Source of the DNA: an uncultured Treponema sp.
GTDB lineage: Bacteria; Spirochaetota; Spirochaetia; Treponematales; Treponemataceae
Assembly (NCBI GenBank): GCA_938039145.1
Contig: CALHVG010000038.1
Span: 1-21,333, forward strand
Length of the DNA stretch: 21,333 bases
Direction of reading: 5' to 3'
Shown: piece by piece, positions 1 to 7,535 of the stretch
Layout of the letters: the number at the start of each line of letters is the position of its first letter
Numbering within the stretch: position 1 is the stretch's first letter
Translations under genes and position numbers: made by a program
The notes under the pieces: generated by a model
The model's database searches: none
Told to the model about the DNA's origin: nothing
Seen by the model: the letters and a program-made list of their open reading frames with translations, nothing else

Positions 1-38
1 GGGGGGGGGGGGGGGATAACAATAGTGTAGTTTTGCAC
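1..38 (-). CDS. Partial start of an unknown gene running into a poly-C tract
   Basis: Only the first dozen codons are inside the window. Reading the minus strand, GTG at 38-36 gives M-Q-N-Y-T-I-V-I and then proline codons only, because the coding strand becomes an unbroken C run (15 G on the plus strand at 1-15). An AAAGGAG Shine-Dalgarno at 48-54 sits nine bases before the GTG, with a good promoter behind it. The family cannot be recognised from so few residues. The start region matches the gene at the other end of the window (21309 onward) in SD, spacing and first codons. The C run lies inside the N-terminal coding region, so a change in its length would shift the frame. The run may also be partly an assembly-end artefact. 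Confidence 0.5.
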   Translation of the reverse strand, partial: MQNYTIVIPPPP

Positions 39-82
39 TTTATTCAACTCCTTTGTTCCTGTTTTATCAAAACAATGCACTC

Positions 83-110
83 ATTATATATTCAAACGGT
101 TGAAAATCAA
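83..110 (-). promoter_or_regulatory. Promoter of the left-edge gene
   Basis: On the minus strand TTGATT (110-105) and TATAAT (88-83) are separated by 16 bases, a good sigma-70-type match. The right-edge gene has the same arrangement (TTGCTT, 16 bases, TATAAT), and both -35 boxes are followed by the same TTCAA. Confidence 0.6.
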
Positions 111-549
111 GATGATTATTGTAAAAGGAAGCGTGCCGATTGTGTCCGCTTTCTTCGGATTCTTTATGGGGTCGCGGAGCGTAATGCGTCTTACAAAGCG
201 GGTGGGCGGGCGGTCAATGTTCGATGATTTTCCCACTTTGGGGAAATTATTCCTGCCTGATAAAGCCTTTCAGTTCCACAATGTAGGGGCGGCGGCTTAG
301 GTGTTCGGCTTTTTTATTTTTGCAATGAATTATGAAGCACAAAGACGCATTTATTGTTCCTGCACAAATATTGCGCCGAATGCGTCCCGTTGTAACTGCA
401 ATCGGAAGTCCGCCGGGAATCACGTGTTTTTATAAAACCGTAACAGCGAACTCGGAACGTTTTGCGTAAATTGCAGCGGAAAGCCTTGCGAGTTCGCTTC
501 AATTGCAATGACTTTCCCGAAACCGGGCAGCTTTTCTTGGTTGGCGGCG
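111..549. other. Intergenic stretch without a convincing gene, with a 10-bp inverted repeat
   Basis: No ORF here looks real. A plus-strand frame of 66 codons ends at 300 and a minus-strand frame of 64 codons covers 314-508; neither has a good SD or family-like composition. A T-rich run follows at 309-320. A perfect inverted repeat AGCGAACTCG/CGAGTTCGCT (445-454 and 489-498, 34-base loop) lies downstream of the wzz-like stop codon. It could form a 3'-UTR hairpin, but no T run follows it on the minus strand, so it is not a standard terminator. Confidence 0.4.
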
Positions 550-1596
550 CTAGTTTTTCTTGTTTCCGAGTTTCAGTTTGGAAACGGCTTCGGGGTCTTT
601 TTTAATGTTTTCGATAGAGTTTCTGAAGAACGCGATGAATATCGAAATGAATACGGCTGAAAATACAACGATAATGCAGAACTTTCCTCGGCTGGGCTCG
701 GATTTTCTGTCCGCAATTTCAGGGCGTTCCAAAATCTGAAACACAGGCGATTCGCTTGCCATCTGGACTTTCAAAAGTTCATACTGAGCTTTCAGCTGTT
801 TGTAAACTTCCTGCTTGGCATCCAGCTCAAGCCTGATTTTTGTCATTGCCAAAGAAACGGAACCGTAGAGCGAAGTGCCGTTTGCAACGGAATATCCGAT
901 ATTTTCCGCTTCTTTTTGAAGTTCCTGAATGTCTTCAAACGAGGATTCAATGTTTTTTTCAAGATTCGCTTTTTTGATTTTGTTTTTGTCAACGCCCAAT
1001 TCGTCAAACCGCTTTGAAAGCCAATCGACGGAAAAATTTACTACATCGCGGGCAAAAGCGGGGTCTATATCCGTAAAAGAAAGCGTGAAAACCCCGCTGT
1101 CTTCATCAATTTTGCCTTTAAGTTTTTTTTCAATCCATTTTCGGCTTTCCGATACGGGAAATTTCGACTTCTGAAACTCTTCGCGCTCAAGAATCTTAAA
1201 GTTTTGAATAATCGCATCAAAAAACGGATTTGATTTTGAAAGATAGACCGCAAGAGAACTGTATGAATTGTTTTTTGCCGCTCCACCTCCTATAAGACTT
1301 CCCAAGCTCGAGGAGCCCAAAAGAGATGCCAATGAATTTCCCGAAGTTGAAGCGGAATCGTTTATAAGCATATTTGCAGAAGATGTAAAATTGTTCGGCA
1401 TATAGGATTTTTCCGGCGGCAGAATAATCGAAATAACCGAAAATACGACAGCAAAAACTGCCGCAAGCACCACGATTGTTATTTCCATTTTTATATATTT
1501 CAGTACCACGGAAAGCAAATCCAACAACGAAATTTCGTCTTCGGCGGATTTGTTATTGATTTCCACGTTTTTTTGATTTTCAGGCTTAGTTTCCAT
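550..1596 (-). CDS. Wzz-like polysaccharide chain-length determinant protein
   Basis: This 348-residue protein has the layout of Wzz/FepE/Etk polysaccharide co-polymerases. There is a cytoplasmic N-terminus with an acidic stretch leading into a DLLSVVLKY segment (about 24-36), TM1 at about 37-59, a large periplasmic domain rich in charged helices (coiled-coil-like at about 200-290), a proline-containing approach (LERPEIADRKSEPSRGK, about 289-305) and TM2 at about 306-323, then a short basic tail. The Ser/Gly-rich insert at about 80-107 is low complexity. Such proteins set the length of O-antigen or capsule chains in the inner membrane. No tyrosine-kinase domain is attached. The start ATG is preceded by AAGGATG eight bases upstream. 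It is divergent from the WecA/TagO-type gene, which fits a shared envelope-polysaccharide locus. The family call is solid; the exact polymer is unknown. Confidence 0.85.
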   Translation of the reverse strand: METKPENQKNVEINNKSAEDEISLLDLLSVVLKYIKMEITIVVLAAVFAVVFSVISIILPPEKSYMPNNFTSSANMLINDSASTSGNSLASLLGSSSLGSLIGGGAAKNNSYSSLAVYLSKSNPFFDAIIQNFKILEREEFQKSKFPVSESRKWIEKKLKGKIDEDSGVFTLSFTDIDPAFARDVVNFSVDWLSKRFDELGVDKNKIKKANLEKNIESSFEDIQELQKEAENIGYSVANGTSLYGSVSLAMTKIRLELDAKQEVYKQLKAQYELLKVQMASESPVFQILERPEIADRKSEPSRGKFCIIVVFSAVFISIFIAFFRNSIENIKKDPEAVSKLKLGNKKN

Positions 1597-1626
1597 AAAA
1601 CAAGCATCCTTATGTTTCGTTGAAAA

Positions 1627-1655
1627 ATATTAGCCCGAATCGGAAGTTTTTTCAA
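1627..1655 (-). promoter_or_regulatory. Promoter of the wzz-like gene
   Basis: On the minus strand TTGAAA (1655-1650) and TAATAT (1632-1627) are 17 bases apart. This puts the expected transcription start about 25-30 bases before the ATG at 1596. It was found by eye only. Confidence 0.45.
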
Positions 1656-1750
1656 TATTTTGAATGTTCTATAAATCTGGCTTCCGAATTGAACGGTTAA
1701 TAAGAAATCTTGGCGTTCAAATTGTTTTTCTTGCATTACGAACGGAAATG

Positions 1751-1774
1751 ATATATATATATATATATATATAT
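1751..1774 (+). repeat. (AT)12 microsatellite forming the start region of the WecA-type gene
   Basis: Twelve uninterrupted AT units end exactly at the A and T of the ATG start codon (1773-1775) of the glycosyltransferase gene. No SD lies within the usual distance. A TTGCAT at 1731-1736 is spaced 15 bases from the first TATATA of the repeat, so the repeat may supply the -10 box and give a leaderless or nearly leaderless mRNA. A second ATG at 1748-1750 is out of frame with the gene at 12 units, but would come into frame with 10 or 13 units. The repeat is therefore a candidate expression switch. Confidence 0.7.
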
Positions 1775-2858
1775 GAAGATTTTAACCCTAATTTTCATAT
1801 CGGCTTCGTTCTTGCTGAGTGTAGTTCTTATTCCTTTAGTGATAAAGTTTTGCAAAGCTTACAGCCTTTATGATTCTGTTAATGCCCGGAAAATTCATTC
1901 AGGAAATATTCCCCGTCTCGGTGGAATTGGTATATTTTTGGCGTTCATGGCTTCGGCAGTTTTATGTATGCTCATAACGCCTGCACTTTCTTCCGCTCGG
2001 TCGCTTCCGATTTTGATTGCGGGATTAATGGTTTTTCTGTTCGGAATAATAGACGACATCTTTGATATAAAAGCAATCTTCAAACTGTTGGTTCAGCTTG
2101 TTGCGACCGCAATCGTTGTTGCAAACGGTTTCAGATTCCGCCAAATCTTCAATTGGACAATTCCGATTCCGTTAGCCATGGTTCTTACTTTCGGTTGGAT
2201 TTTGGGAATGATAAATGCATACAACCTTATCGACGGGCTGGACGGGCTTTGCGGAATGCTTTCGTTCACCACGCTTTTGACAATCGGATTTGTGCTTAGA
2301 CATTCTTTTTACGAAGGAACAATAATATGCTTCATTCTTGCCGCCGCGATTTTGGGATTTCTTCTATATAATTGGCCGGCACCGAATGCAAAGATTTTTA
2401 TGGGCGACGGCGGAAGTCAGTTTTTGGGCTTTATGATAGCAACGATTCCGCTTTACAGTTCTGCAACGGAATTTGAGTTCAATAAATTTGAGATGATGCT
2501 TGTGCTGGTTTCGTTCCCGATGATGGATACAATTGCAGCTATTTGGAGACGAATAAGAGACCACAAACCGATAATGAGTCCTGACCGCTCGCATCTTCAT
2601 CACAAACTTTTGAATCTCGGCTTTGGAAAAAGAAACGCTTTGTACATAGTTTTGGGAATTCAGATTCTGATATGCGTGACCGTGGCTCTTTCGACTTTTC
2701 TTGAAAAACCGATGGCTGCAATACTTTTGGCGGTTGCATTGGCGTTCATGACTTGTTTTTTTGCCGTGATTCATTACACGAACAGAGCCGTCCTTAGAAA
2801 AATCAGAGAAAAAAGCGAATTTATTCCCGAAGAACAGGCTCGGATTCCTGAGGCATAA
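1773..2858 (+). CDS. wecA: WecA/TagO-type undecaprenyl-phosphate GlcNAc-1-phosphate transferase
   Basis: This polytopic membrane enzyme (361 residues) belongs to the MraY/WecA/TagO family. It moves a sugar-1-phosphate, most likely GlcNAc-1-P, from UDP-sugar to undecaprenyl phosphate and so starts a lipid-linked glycan. The family motifs are intact: KIHSGNIPRLGG at 40-51, DDIFD at 94-98 (the Mg-binding DD pair), NAYNLIDGLDG at 148-158, KIFMGDGGS at 197-205 and the cytoplasmic SHLHHK at 273-278. The HxHH motif favours WecA/TagO over MraY. About ten or eleven hydrophobic segments are visible. The gene is divergent from the Wzz-like gene and overlaps the next gene by one base (TAATG), so the pair is probably one transcript. 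The start codon emerges from an (AT)12 repeat and lacks an SD, which is unusual. The exact donor sugar is inferred. Confidence 0.9.
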   Translation: MKILTLIFISASFLLSVVLIPLVIKFCKAYSLYDSVNARKIHSGNIPRLGGIGIFLAFMASAVLCMLITPALSSARSLPILIAGLMVFLFGIIDDIFDIKAIFKLLVQLVATAIVVANGFRFRQIFNWTIPIPLAMVLTFGWILGMINAYNLIDGLDGLCGMLSFTTLLTIGFVLRHSFYEGTIICFILAAAILGFLLYNWPAPNAKIFMGDGGSQFLGFMIATIPLYSSATEFEFNKFEMMLVLVSFPMMDTIAAIWRRIRDHKPIMSPDRSHLHHKLLNLGFGKRNALYIVLGIQILICVTVALSTFLEKPMAAILLAVALAFMTCFFAVIHYTNRAVLRKIREKSEFIPEEQARIPEA

Positions 2859-3694
2859 TGAAATCGAAAAAAACAGGATTTGTTTTAGATATTTTTTTGT
2901 TTGCGGCGACGTTTTTGTGCAATGCATATTTTGTCGCCGTGGTTATTTTTTGTAAAAACGGATTTCTTGGAACCGTATTCGGCTTTCCGATGATTTGGTT
3001 TTTCCTTTCGATTTTTTTTATTTTTCTTTTCTTTGCAAGTAAACATGAACTTTTCCGAAAAATTCCAAAGTTCATTCGGAATTCTGTTTTTGTGATTTTT
3101 GGAATTTTTATCGCAATTTTTGCAAGTTCGATGTTTCTTGTTACGCATCCGAAACTTTCGGACGGCTCGGAAAACGTAAAATATGTGATTATTTTGGGAG
3201 GAGGAATCACAAAAAATCTTGGAATTTCTGACAATGTAAAAGAGCGGTTGCAAGTTGCGGCAAAATATCTTAAAAATAATCCTGACGTTGTTGCTGTGGT
3301 TACCGGCGGGCAGGGCAGATTTTCCGCCTGTCCTGAATCGAAAGTGCTGAAGCCATATCTTGAAAGCCTGGGAATTGAAGAGGCGAGAATTCTTGAAGAA
3401 GACAAGGCAAAAGACACGATTCAGAATCTGATTTTCAGCGCAAAAGTCCTTTCTGAGCGTGAAAATATTTCCGTACAAGAAATTCTTGATTCTCCAATAA
3501 CGATAATAACCAGCGCACCTCACCTTAGCCGCGCAGAGCTCCTTGCAAAAAGAATTGGCTACACAAAAATATACGGAGCCGCTTCAAAAACGCCCCCGAT
3601 TTACATAATCCACAGTTACACGCGCGAAGCATTTGCCTTCATCAAGTTGGGATTGCGGATAGCTTTTACGCATAAACCGGATGGAGTTTTTTAG
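2858..3694 (+). CDS. YdcF/ElyC-family (DUF218) membrane protein
   Basis: This 278-residue protein has three predicted N-terminal membrane helices (about 8-31, 40-60 and 73-95) followed by a DUF218 domain. Visible family motifs are ILGGGI (112-117), VKERL (127-131), TGGQG (149-153), the acidic KAKDTIQN segment (173-180) and ITSAPHLSRAELLAKR (207-222). ElyC-type members of this family affect cell-envelope and peptidoglycan assembly, possibly at the undecaprenyl-carrier level, but the biochemical reaction is not settled. Its ATG overlaps the stop of the WecA-type gene by one base, so translation is probably coupled. A role alongside lipid-linked glycan synthesis is a reasonable inference. The repeat element at 3699 begins five bases after the stop. 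Confidence 0.85.
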   Translation: MKSKKTGFVLDIFLFAATFLCNAYFVAVVIFCKNGFLGTVFGFPMIWFFLSIFFIFLFFASKHELFRKIPKFIRNSVFVIFGIFIAIFASSMFLVTHPKLSDGSENVKYVIILGGGITKNLGISDNVKERLQVAAKYLKNNPDVVAVVTGGQGRFSACPESKVLKPYLESLGIEEARILEEDKAKDTIQNLIFSAKVLSERENISVQEILDSPITIITSAPHLSRAELLAKRIGYTKIYGAASKTPPIYIIHSYTREAFAFIKLGLRIAFTHKPDGVF

Positions 3695-3698
3695 ACGC

Positions 3699-3824
3699 AA
3701 AAAATAGTGCAGCGGAAAATAGTGCGGGGTTGAAATGCAAACATCGTTGACTTTCGTATCCACTCTTCATGCACAAATGCACTCGTTTTTTAGAATTGAC
3801 ATTTGCGCAACTGCGCTATTTTTT
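3699..3824. repeat. Dispersed intergenic element, copy A (about 126 bp)
   Basis: The block starts with AAAAAATAGTGCAG and ends with CTGCGCTATTTTTT, which are imperfect inverted repeats of each other. Aligned by eye, it matches 16290-16412 across its whole length, with shared blocks GGAAAATA-TGC, TTGAAA, AATTGA-ATTT and CAACTGCG-ATTTT. It contains no gene. It sits directly behind the ydcF-like stop codon, and the terminal T run could help stop transcription there. It resembles a short non-coding, MITE-like or REP-like element. Confidence 0.55.
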
Positions 3825-3875
3825 CATTGCATTTCTTAAATCTAAAATGCAAAATTCTCTTGTCAAAATCATTTA

Positions 3876-3904
3876 TTGAAGATTAGCACGAATTCATATA
3901 AAAT
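3876..3904 (+). promoter_or_regulatory. Promoter just ahead of the 3912 gene
   Basis: TTGAAG (3876-3881) and TAAAAT (3899-3904) are 17 bases apart; TATAAA at 3897 is an alternative -10. The expected transcription start falls on or within a few bases of the ATG at 3912, which has no SD. This suggests a leaderless transcript. Confidence 0.4.
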
Positions 3905-3911
3905 TGTGTTT

Positions 3912-4973
3912 ATGGAAAATTCGGTGATAGGAGAACTTTTGATTCTGTTTTTGCTCATTTTATGTTGCGGCAGAATGTTTTTCCTTAAATTCGGAAGAAT
4001 AGATTCGCTTTCAATCCTTGCGCCGATATGCGTAGTTCTTTCTGTCCTTCAGATTTTGGCTTGGAATGCGGATATTCTTTCCGTTGCGATTTTGTGCATT
4101 TCGATATTTTCTTTTTTCACGAATTTTCGGGCGAATCTTAGATTATTTTCGGGGCTTTTTATAGACCATTACAGCGCGGCGTTCAAAAGCGGAGCGCTTT
4201 TGGTTCTGATTTTTTCCGTTGCCGAAGCGTTTTTTATCGTCAGATTTTATCCGCATCCGATAAATAATTCGGCGCACGGCGTAAAAAAAGAAACTTTCAG
4301 ACTGAAAGGAACATTTAACGGCGGATTTGAAAAAGCGTTGCCGTTTGAACGTTCAAACGGAATTCTGTTCAGATATGAGCCTTCCGACAAAACTGAAATG
4401 CTGAAAGAAAAAATCATTTTGATTCCCGACAAGCGGGCGGATTCAGCTTTTTACGCTCCGTATATGACGCTGCTTTCGCAAAAAGGCTATGCGGTTTATT
4501 CAGGGGATTTTTTTTCAAAGGATTTAAGTTGGACTCACAATGCGTTTGATACAAAATATTTCAGACGTATGTACATGATTTTTGACTACCTCAAAGTTCC
4601 GGAACATTTTAAGGTTTTGAAAGATTTTTTTGCGTACAATTCTTTAAGAGAAATTGCGGAAATGGTAAAACTGATTCAAAATGAATGTCCCGGAGCCGGA
4701 ATTTTTGTTATTGGCGACCAAATGGCAAATGCCGCGCTCGACGACTTTTCAAAAGAAAACGGAGAAAAAATTTGCGGAACGCTAAAACTCGATTCGCTTG
4801 AAGATTATTCCACACCCGGATTCGGATTTGTTCAGCTGATTTCTCCGCTTGATGCGTATTTTTTGAATTTTCCCAAAGACAAATCTTTTGAAAAAGTAGA
4901 AAAACTGGTTGAAAAAACGATAAAACTTCTTCCGGCAAACGAAGAAAAAGGAGATTCGCAAAATGACGCTTAA
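3912..4973 (+). CDS. Unknown membrane protein with C-terminal soluble domain
   Basis: I do not recognise this protein (353 residues from ATG 3912). The N-terminal third holds about four hydrophobic segments, ending near an HPINN motif. The rest is a soluble domain of alternating strands and helices, with IILIPDKR, then YAPYMTLLSQKGYAVYSGDF, and later IFVIGDQMANAAL. This order recalls an alpha/beta-hydrolase fold, but the expected nucleophile serine is absent from the GDQMA turn, so it is a degenerate or non-hydrolytic relative at best. A TTG start at 3876 is possible but would overlap a good -35 box, so ATG 3912 is preferred. The 3' end overlaps the Nif3-like gene by 11 bases, which places it first in a long plus-strand operon. 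Confidence 0.7.
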   Translation: MENSVIGELLILFLLILCCGRMFFLKFGRIDSLSILAPICVVLSVLQILAWNADILSVAILCISIFSFFTNFRANLRLFSGLFIDHYSAAFKSGALLVLIFSVAEAFFIVRFYPHPINNSAHGVKKETFRLKGTFNGGFEKALPFERSNGILFRYEPSDKTEMLKEKIILIPDKRADSAFYAPYMTLLSQKGYAVYSGDFFSKDLSWTHNAFDTKYFRRMYMIFDYLKVPEHFKVLKDFFAYNSLREIAEMVKLIQNECPGAGIFVIGDQMANAALDDFSKENGEKICGTLKLDSLEDYSTPGFGFVQLISPLDAYFLNFPKDKSFEKVEKLVEKTIKLLPANEEKGDSQNDA

Positions 4974-5730
4974 AGAACTTGGCCGATATTTCAGGGATTT
5001 TTTAAAGCCGGAAGAATATGCCGCCGACCCTTCCCGGAACGGAATCCAAATTGAAAATAGCGATGTGGACGGAAAGCCCATAAAAAAAATCGCTTATGCG
5101 GTTGACGCCTGCCTTCAGACTGTAATTGAAGCGGCAAAGCAAAATGCGGATATGCTTTTTGTTCATCACGGACTTTTTTGGGGCGGCTGCGAACCGATTG
5201 TCGGGCAAGTTTACAAAAGAATTTCCGCTTTTATAAAAAACGACATCGCGCTTTACGCAATGCATATTCCGCTTGATGCGAACAATCCTTGCGGGAACAA
5301 TTACGGACTTGGCGCAAGAATAAATCTTCAGAAAATTCAGCCGTTCGGGGAATGGCGGGGAATGAAAATCGGAATAAAAGGCGAACTTCCGGAACCGCTT
5401 ACGTGCGATGAACTTGCAAAAAAAATCCTTCTTCCGAACGAAAAGCCGCTTGCCGTTCTTCCGTTCGGCAAAAAAGAAATAAAAACGGTCGGCATAATAT
5501 CGGGGGGTGCCGCTAACGATGTCGACCAGGCGATTCGTGACGGACTGGATGCTTATGTTACAGGCGAAATCGAACATTCGCTGTACCATTTTATAAAAGA
5601 AAGCGGAATTAACATGATAGCGGGCGGACATTATCAGACGGAAACTGTCGGCGTTAATCTTGTGCGCCAAAAAGTTGAAAAAGAACTGGGAATCGAAGGA
5701 ATTTTTATAGATTTTCCTACGAATCTTTGA
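4963..5730 (+). CDS. Nif3-like dinuclear metal-centre protein
   Basis: This 255-residue protein is of normal length for the Nif3/YbgI/YqfO family of toroidal hexameric metal proteins. Likely metal ligands are visible: FVHHGLFWGG (His68-His69), HIPLDANNPCGNNYGLGA (His101, Asp105) and GGHYQTET (His223, Glu227). It also has the family segments GGAANDVDQA and YVTGEIEHSLYHF. Functions proposed for the family range from GTP-cyclohydrolase-like activity to DNA metabolism or iron handling; none can be chosen from sequence. The start is set by AAGGAG (4948-4953) nine bases before the ATG, inside the end of the preceding gene, so the two are translationally coupled. The long YqfO-type insert is absent. 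Confidence 0.92.
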   Translation: MTLKELGRYFRDFLKPEEYAADPSRNGIQIENSDVDGKPIKKIAYAVDACLQTVIEAAKQNADMLFVHHGLFWGGCEPIVGQVYKRISAFIKNDIALYAMHIPLDANNPCGNNYGLGARINLQKIQPFGEWRGMKIGIKGELPEPLTCDELAKKILLPNEKPLAVLPFGKKEIKTVGIISGGAANDVDQAIRDGLDAYVTGEIEHSLYHFIKESGINMIAGGHYQTETVGVNLVRQKVEKELGIEGIFIDFPTNL

Positions 5731-5759
5731 AAATGCAAATATATAAATTCGGAGCAAAT

Positions 5760-6287
5760 ATGAAATCAAATGTGAAAAAATTTTTGCCGTTCATTCTGAC
5801 GGCGGTTGTCATAATCGCGGATCAAATCATAAAAGCCCTAATCGTAAAACATATTCCGCCGTTTTCGATTGGTTATCAATTTTTCGGCGACCTTTTGCGA
5901 ATCGTTCACGTTTCGAACACGGGCGTTGCCTTCAGCATGGGGGATTCCATGCCGCTTGTTATAAGGCGGATTCTTTTCGGAATCGCACCGCTTATCGTAA
6001 TTGCGATTGTCGTTGCCGTTTATCTTAGGAACGACGATTTTTCCGCGCTACAAAGATGGGCAATCTGCGGAATTGTCGGCGGCGGAATCGGAAATATAAT
6101 CGACCGGTTTTTCAGAGCTGAAGGCGTGGTTGATTTTATCGATGTAAAATTTTTCGGAATATTCGGGCTGAAACGCTGGCCTACGTTCAATGTGGCGGAT
6201 TCTTCAGTCGTTATCTGCGGAATAATTCTTATCATTTCGTTTATTGCGGCGACTCTCCGTTCAAGAAAGGAACAAAGCGATGAATAA
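5760..6287 (+). CDS. lspA: Lipoprotein signal peptidase (signal peptidase II)
   Basis: This inner-membrane aspartyl protease (175 residues) removes signal peptides from diacylglyceryl prolipoproteins. Family motifs are present: ADQIIK (20-25), VSNTGVAFSM (51-60), GNIIDR with catalytic Asp115 and FNVADSS with catalytic Asp147. About four transmembrane helices are seen. A TTG in frame at 5727 would extend it, but GGAG at 5751-5754, five bases before ATG 5760, decides the start. The gene lies 29 bases after the Nif3-like gene and overlaps mtnN by 8 bases. Substrates in this window would include the lipobox-bearing sialidase at 13449-15434. Confidence 0.97.
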   Translation: MKSNVKKFLPFILTAVVIIADQIIKALIVKHIPPFSIGYQFFGDLLRIVHVSNTGVAFSMGDSMPLVIRRILFGIAPLIVIAIVVAVYLRNDDFSALQRWAICGIVGGGIGNIIDRFFRAEGVVDFIDVKFFGIFGLKRWPTFNVADSSVVICGIILIISFIAATLRSRKEQSDE

Positions 6288-7008
6288 AATCGGAATAATC
6301 GGAGCGATGGAAACTGAAATTGCGCTCATAAAAGAAATAATGCAAAAATCGGGAGAAATTCGCGGAACGCTTACGGGCGGGCTGGAATTTTTTGAAGGAA
6401 ATATAGACGGAACGGACATCGTTGTTGTAAAAAGCGGAGTTGGAAAAGTGAACGCTGCACTTTGCGCTCAGCGGCTTATAATTCAGTTCGGCGTTACGCA
6501 TATAATAAATACGGGAATTGCCGGTGCGATGGGCGGCGGACTGAAAATCTTCGATATGGTTGCCTCATCCGATGCAGTGTATCATGATATGGAAGCAACT
6601 GCATTCGGCTACAAGCCCACCGAAATTCCTCAGATGAAGTGTAGCGCATTTCCTGCGGATAAGAATCTGGTTCAAATTGCAAAAACCGCATTTGAAAATA
6701 AGAACAAAGATTCCGCTCGGAAAATCCTCGAAGGGCGAATTGCAACGGGCGACCAATTTATAGCGGACAAAAAAAGCAAAGAGCGTATCGGAAAAATCTG
6801 TTCTCCGCTTTGCTGCGAAATGGAAGGAGCTGCAATTGCCCACGCCTGCTATCTGAACGATACGCCGTTCCTTGTGCTCAGATGCATTTCAGACATGGCG
6901 GACGATTCGGTTGAAGTGACGTATTCGTTCAACGAGGATGATGCCGCAAAAGAAAGTGCCATGGTTGTACTTGAAATGCTGAATTTAATGAAAAATCAAA
7001 AAATATAA
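6280..7008 (+). CDS. mtnN: 5'-methylthioadenosine/S-adenosylhomocysteine nucleosidase
   Basis: This soluble nucleosidase (242 residues, usual length) cleaves adenine from S-adenosylhomocysteine and methylthioadenosine. Visible signatures are IGIIGAMETEI at 4-14 with the acidic catalytic residue, VVVKSGVGKVNAAL, INTGIAGAMGGG, ATGDQFI, CEMEGAAIAHAC, and SDMADD carrying the catalytic aspartate that protonates adenine. The start ATG at 6280 overlaps the lspA stop and is preceded by AAAGG nine bases upstream. It is directly followed by luxS, whose substrate S-ribosylhomocysteine is the product of this enzyme. The two therefore form the Pfs/LuxS half of the activated methyl cycle. Confidence 0.96.
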   Translation: MNKIGIIGAMETEIALIKEIMQKSGEIRGTLTGGLEFFEGNIDGTDIVVVKSGVGKVNAALCAQRLIIQFGVTHIINTGIAGAMGGGLKIFDMVASSDAVYHDMEATAFGYKPTEIPQMKCSAFPADKNLVQIAKTAFENKNKDSARKILEGRIATGDQFIADKKSKERIGKICSPLCCEMEGAAIAHACYLNDTPFLVLRCISDMADDSVEVTYSFNEDDAAKESAMVVLEMLNLMKNQKI

Positions 7009-7038
7009 TCAAAATCATTTGTAACATATGGAGGTTTT

Positions 7039-7521
7039 ATGACAGAGCATAAGAAAGGAAATTACAAAGTCGATTCCTTTAATCTTGACCACACAAAAGT
7101 TACCGCCCCTTACGTTAGGGTTGCAAGCAAAAAGACCGGCGAAAAAGGCGACATCGTAACAAAGTTCGACGTGCGTTTTTGCCAGCCGAACAGGGAGTTC
7201 ATGACAACCGCGGCGATTCACACGCTGGAACATTTGATTGCCGAATATATCCGGGACGAAATGGACGGAGTTATAGACCTAAGCCCGATGGGATGCAGAA
7301 CGGGTTTTTACTTTACGATTTTCGGCGATGTTTCCGAAGAATTTATTGCCGAACATTTTTTGAACGTGCTGATAAAAGTGTCCATGTGGGATAAACCTAT
7401 TCCGGCTGCGACTGTCGAAGAATGTGGTAACTACAGAGATCACGATTTGAACGGCGCAAAAGAATGGGCGGCAAAATGGGTTGACGGAATTCGAAAGAAG
7501 GGATTTAAAGCGTTTATTTGA
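7039..7521 (+). CDS. luxS: S-ribosylhomocysteine lyase (AI-2 synthase)
   Basis: LuxS (160 residues, normal length) converts S-ribosylhomocysteine to homocysteine and DPD, the precursor of autoinducer 2. The metal site is intact: HTLEH (His61, His65), with Cys129 in VEECGNYRDH. The catalytic Cys86 lies in MGCRTGFY, and Glu64 is in place. GGAGG at 7030-7034 gives a good SD. The gene follows mtnN after 30 bases and precedes the DUF1538 gene by 14 bases, so all appear to share a transcript. No riboswitch-like structure fits in the 30-base gap. Confidence 0.97.
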   Translation: MTEHKKGNYKVDSFNLDHTKVTAPYVRVASKKTGEKGDIVTKFDVRFCQPNREFMTTAAIHTLEHLIAEYIRDEMDGVIDLSPMGCRTGFYFTIFGDVSEEFIAEHFLNVLIKVSMWDKPIPAATVEECGNYRDHDLNGAKEWAAKWVDGIRKKGFKAFI

Positions 7522-7535
7522 TAACTTGGAATTAA

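Noticed and set aside
1..15. Poly-G as a pure sequencing artefact
   Set aside because: Possible in part, but the reading frame, SD and promoter ahead of it, and the matching right edge ending in C, favour a genuine tract; kept as a hypothesis.
100..300. 66-codon plus-strand ORF
   Set aside because: No SD, no family-like pattern, overlaps the promoter of the edge gene; treated as chance.
2364..2927. 187-codon minus-strand ORF
   Set aside because: Lies opposite the WecA-type gene, whose motifs are intact; shadow frame rich in Lys/His/Cys.
5002..5769. 255-codon minus-strand ORF
   Set aside because: Fully antisense to the well-supported Nif3-like gene; no SD and atypical composition.
7009..7038. 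SAM or SAH riboswitch before luxS
   Set aside because: The gap is only 30 bases and holds just the SD; no room for an aptamer, and none seen ahead of mtnN.
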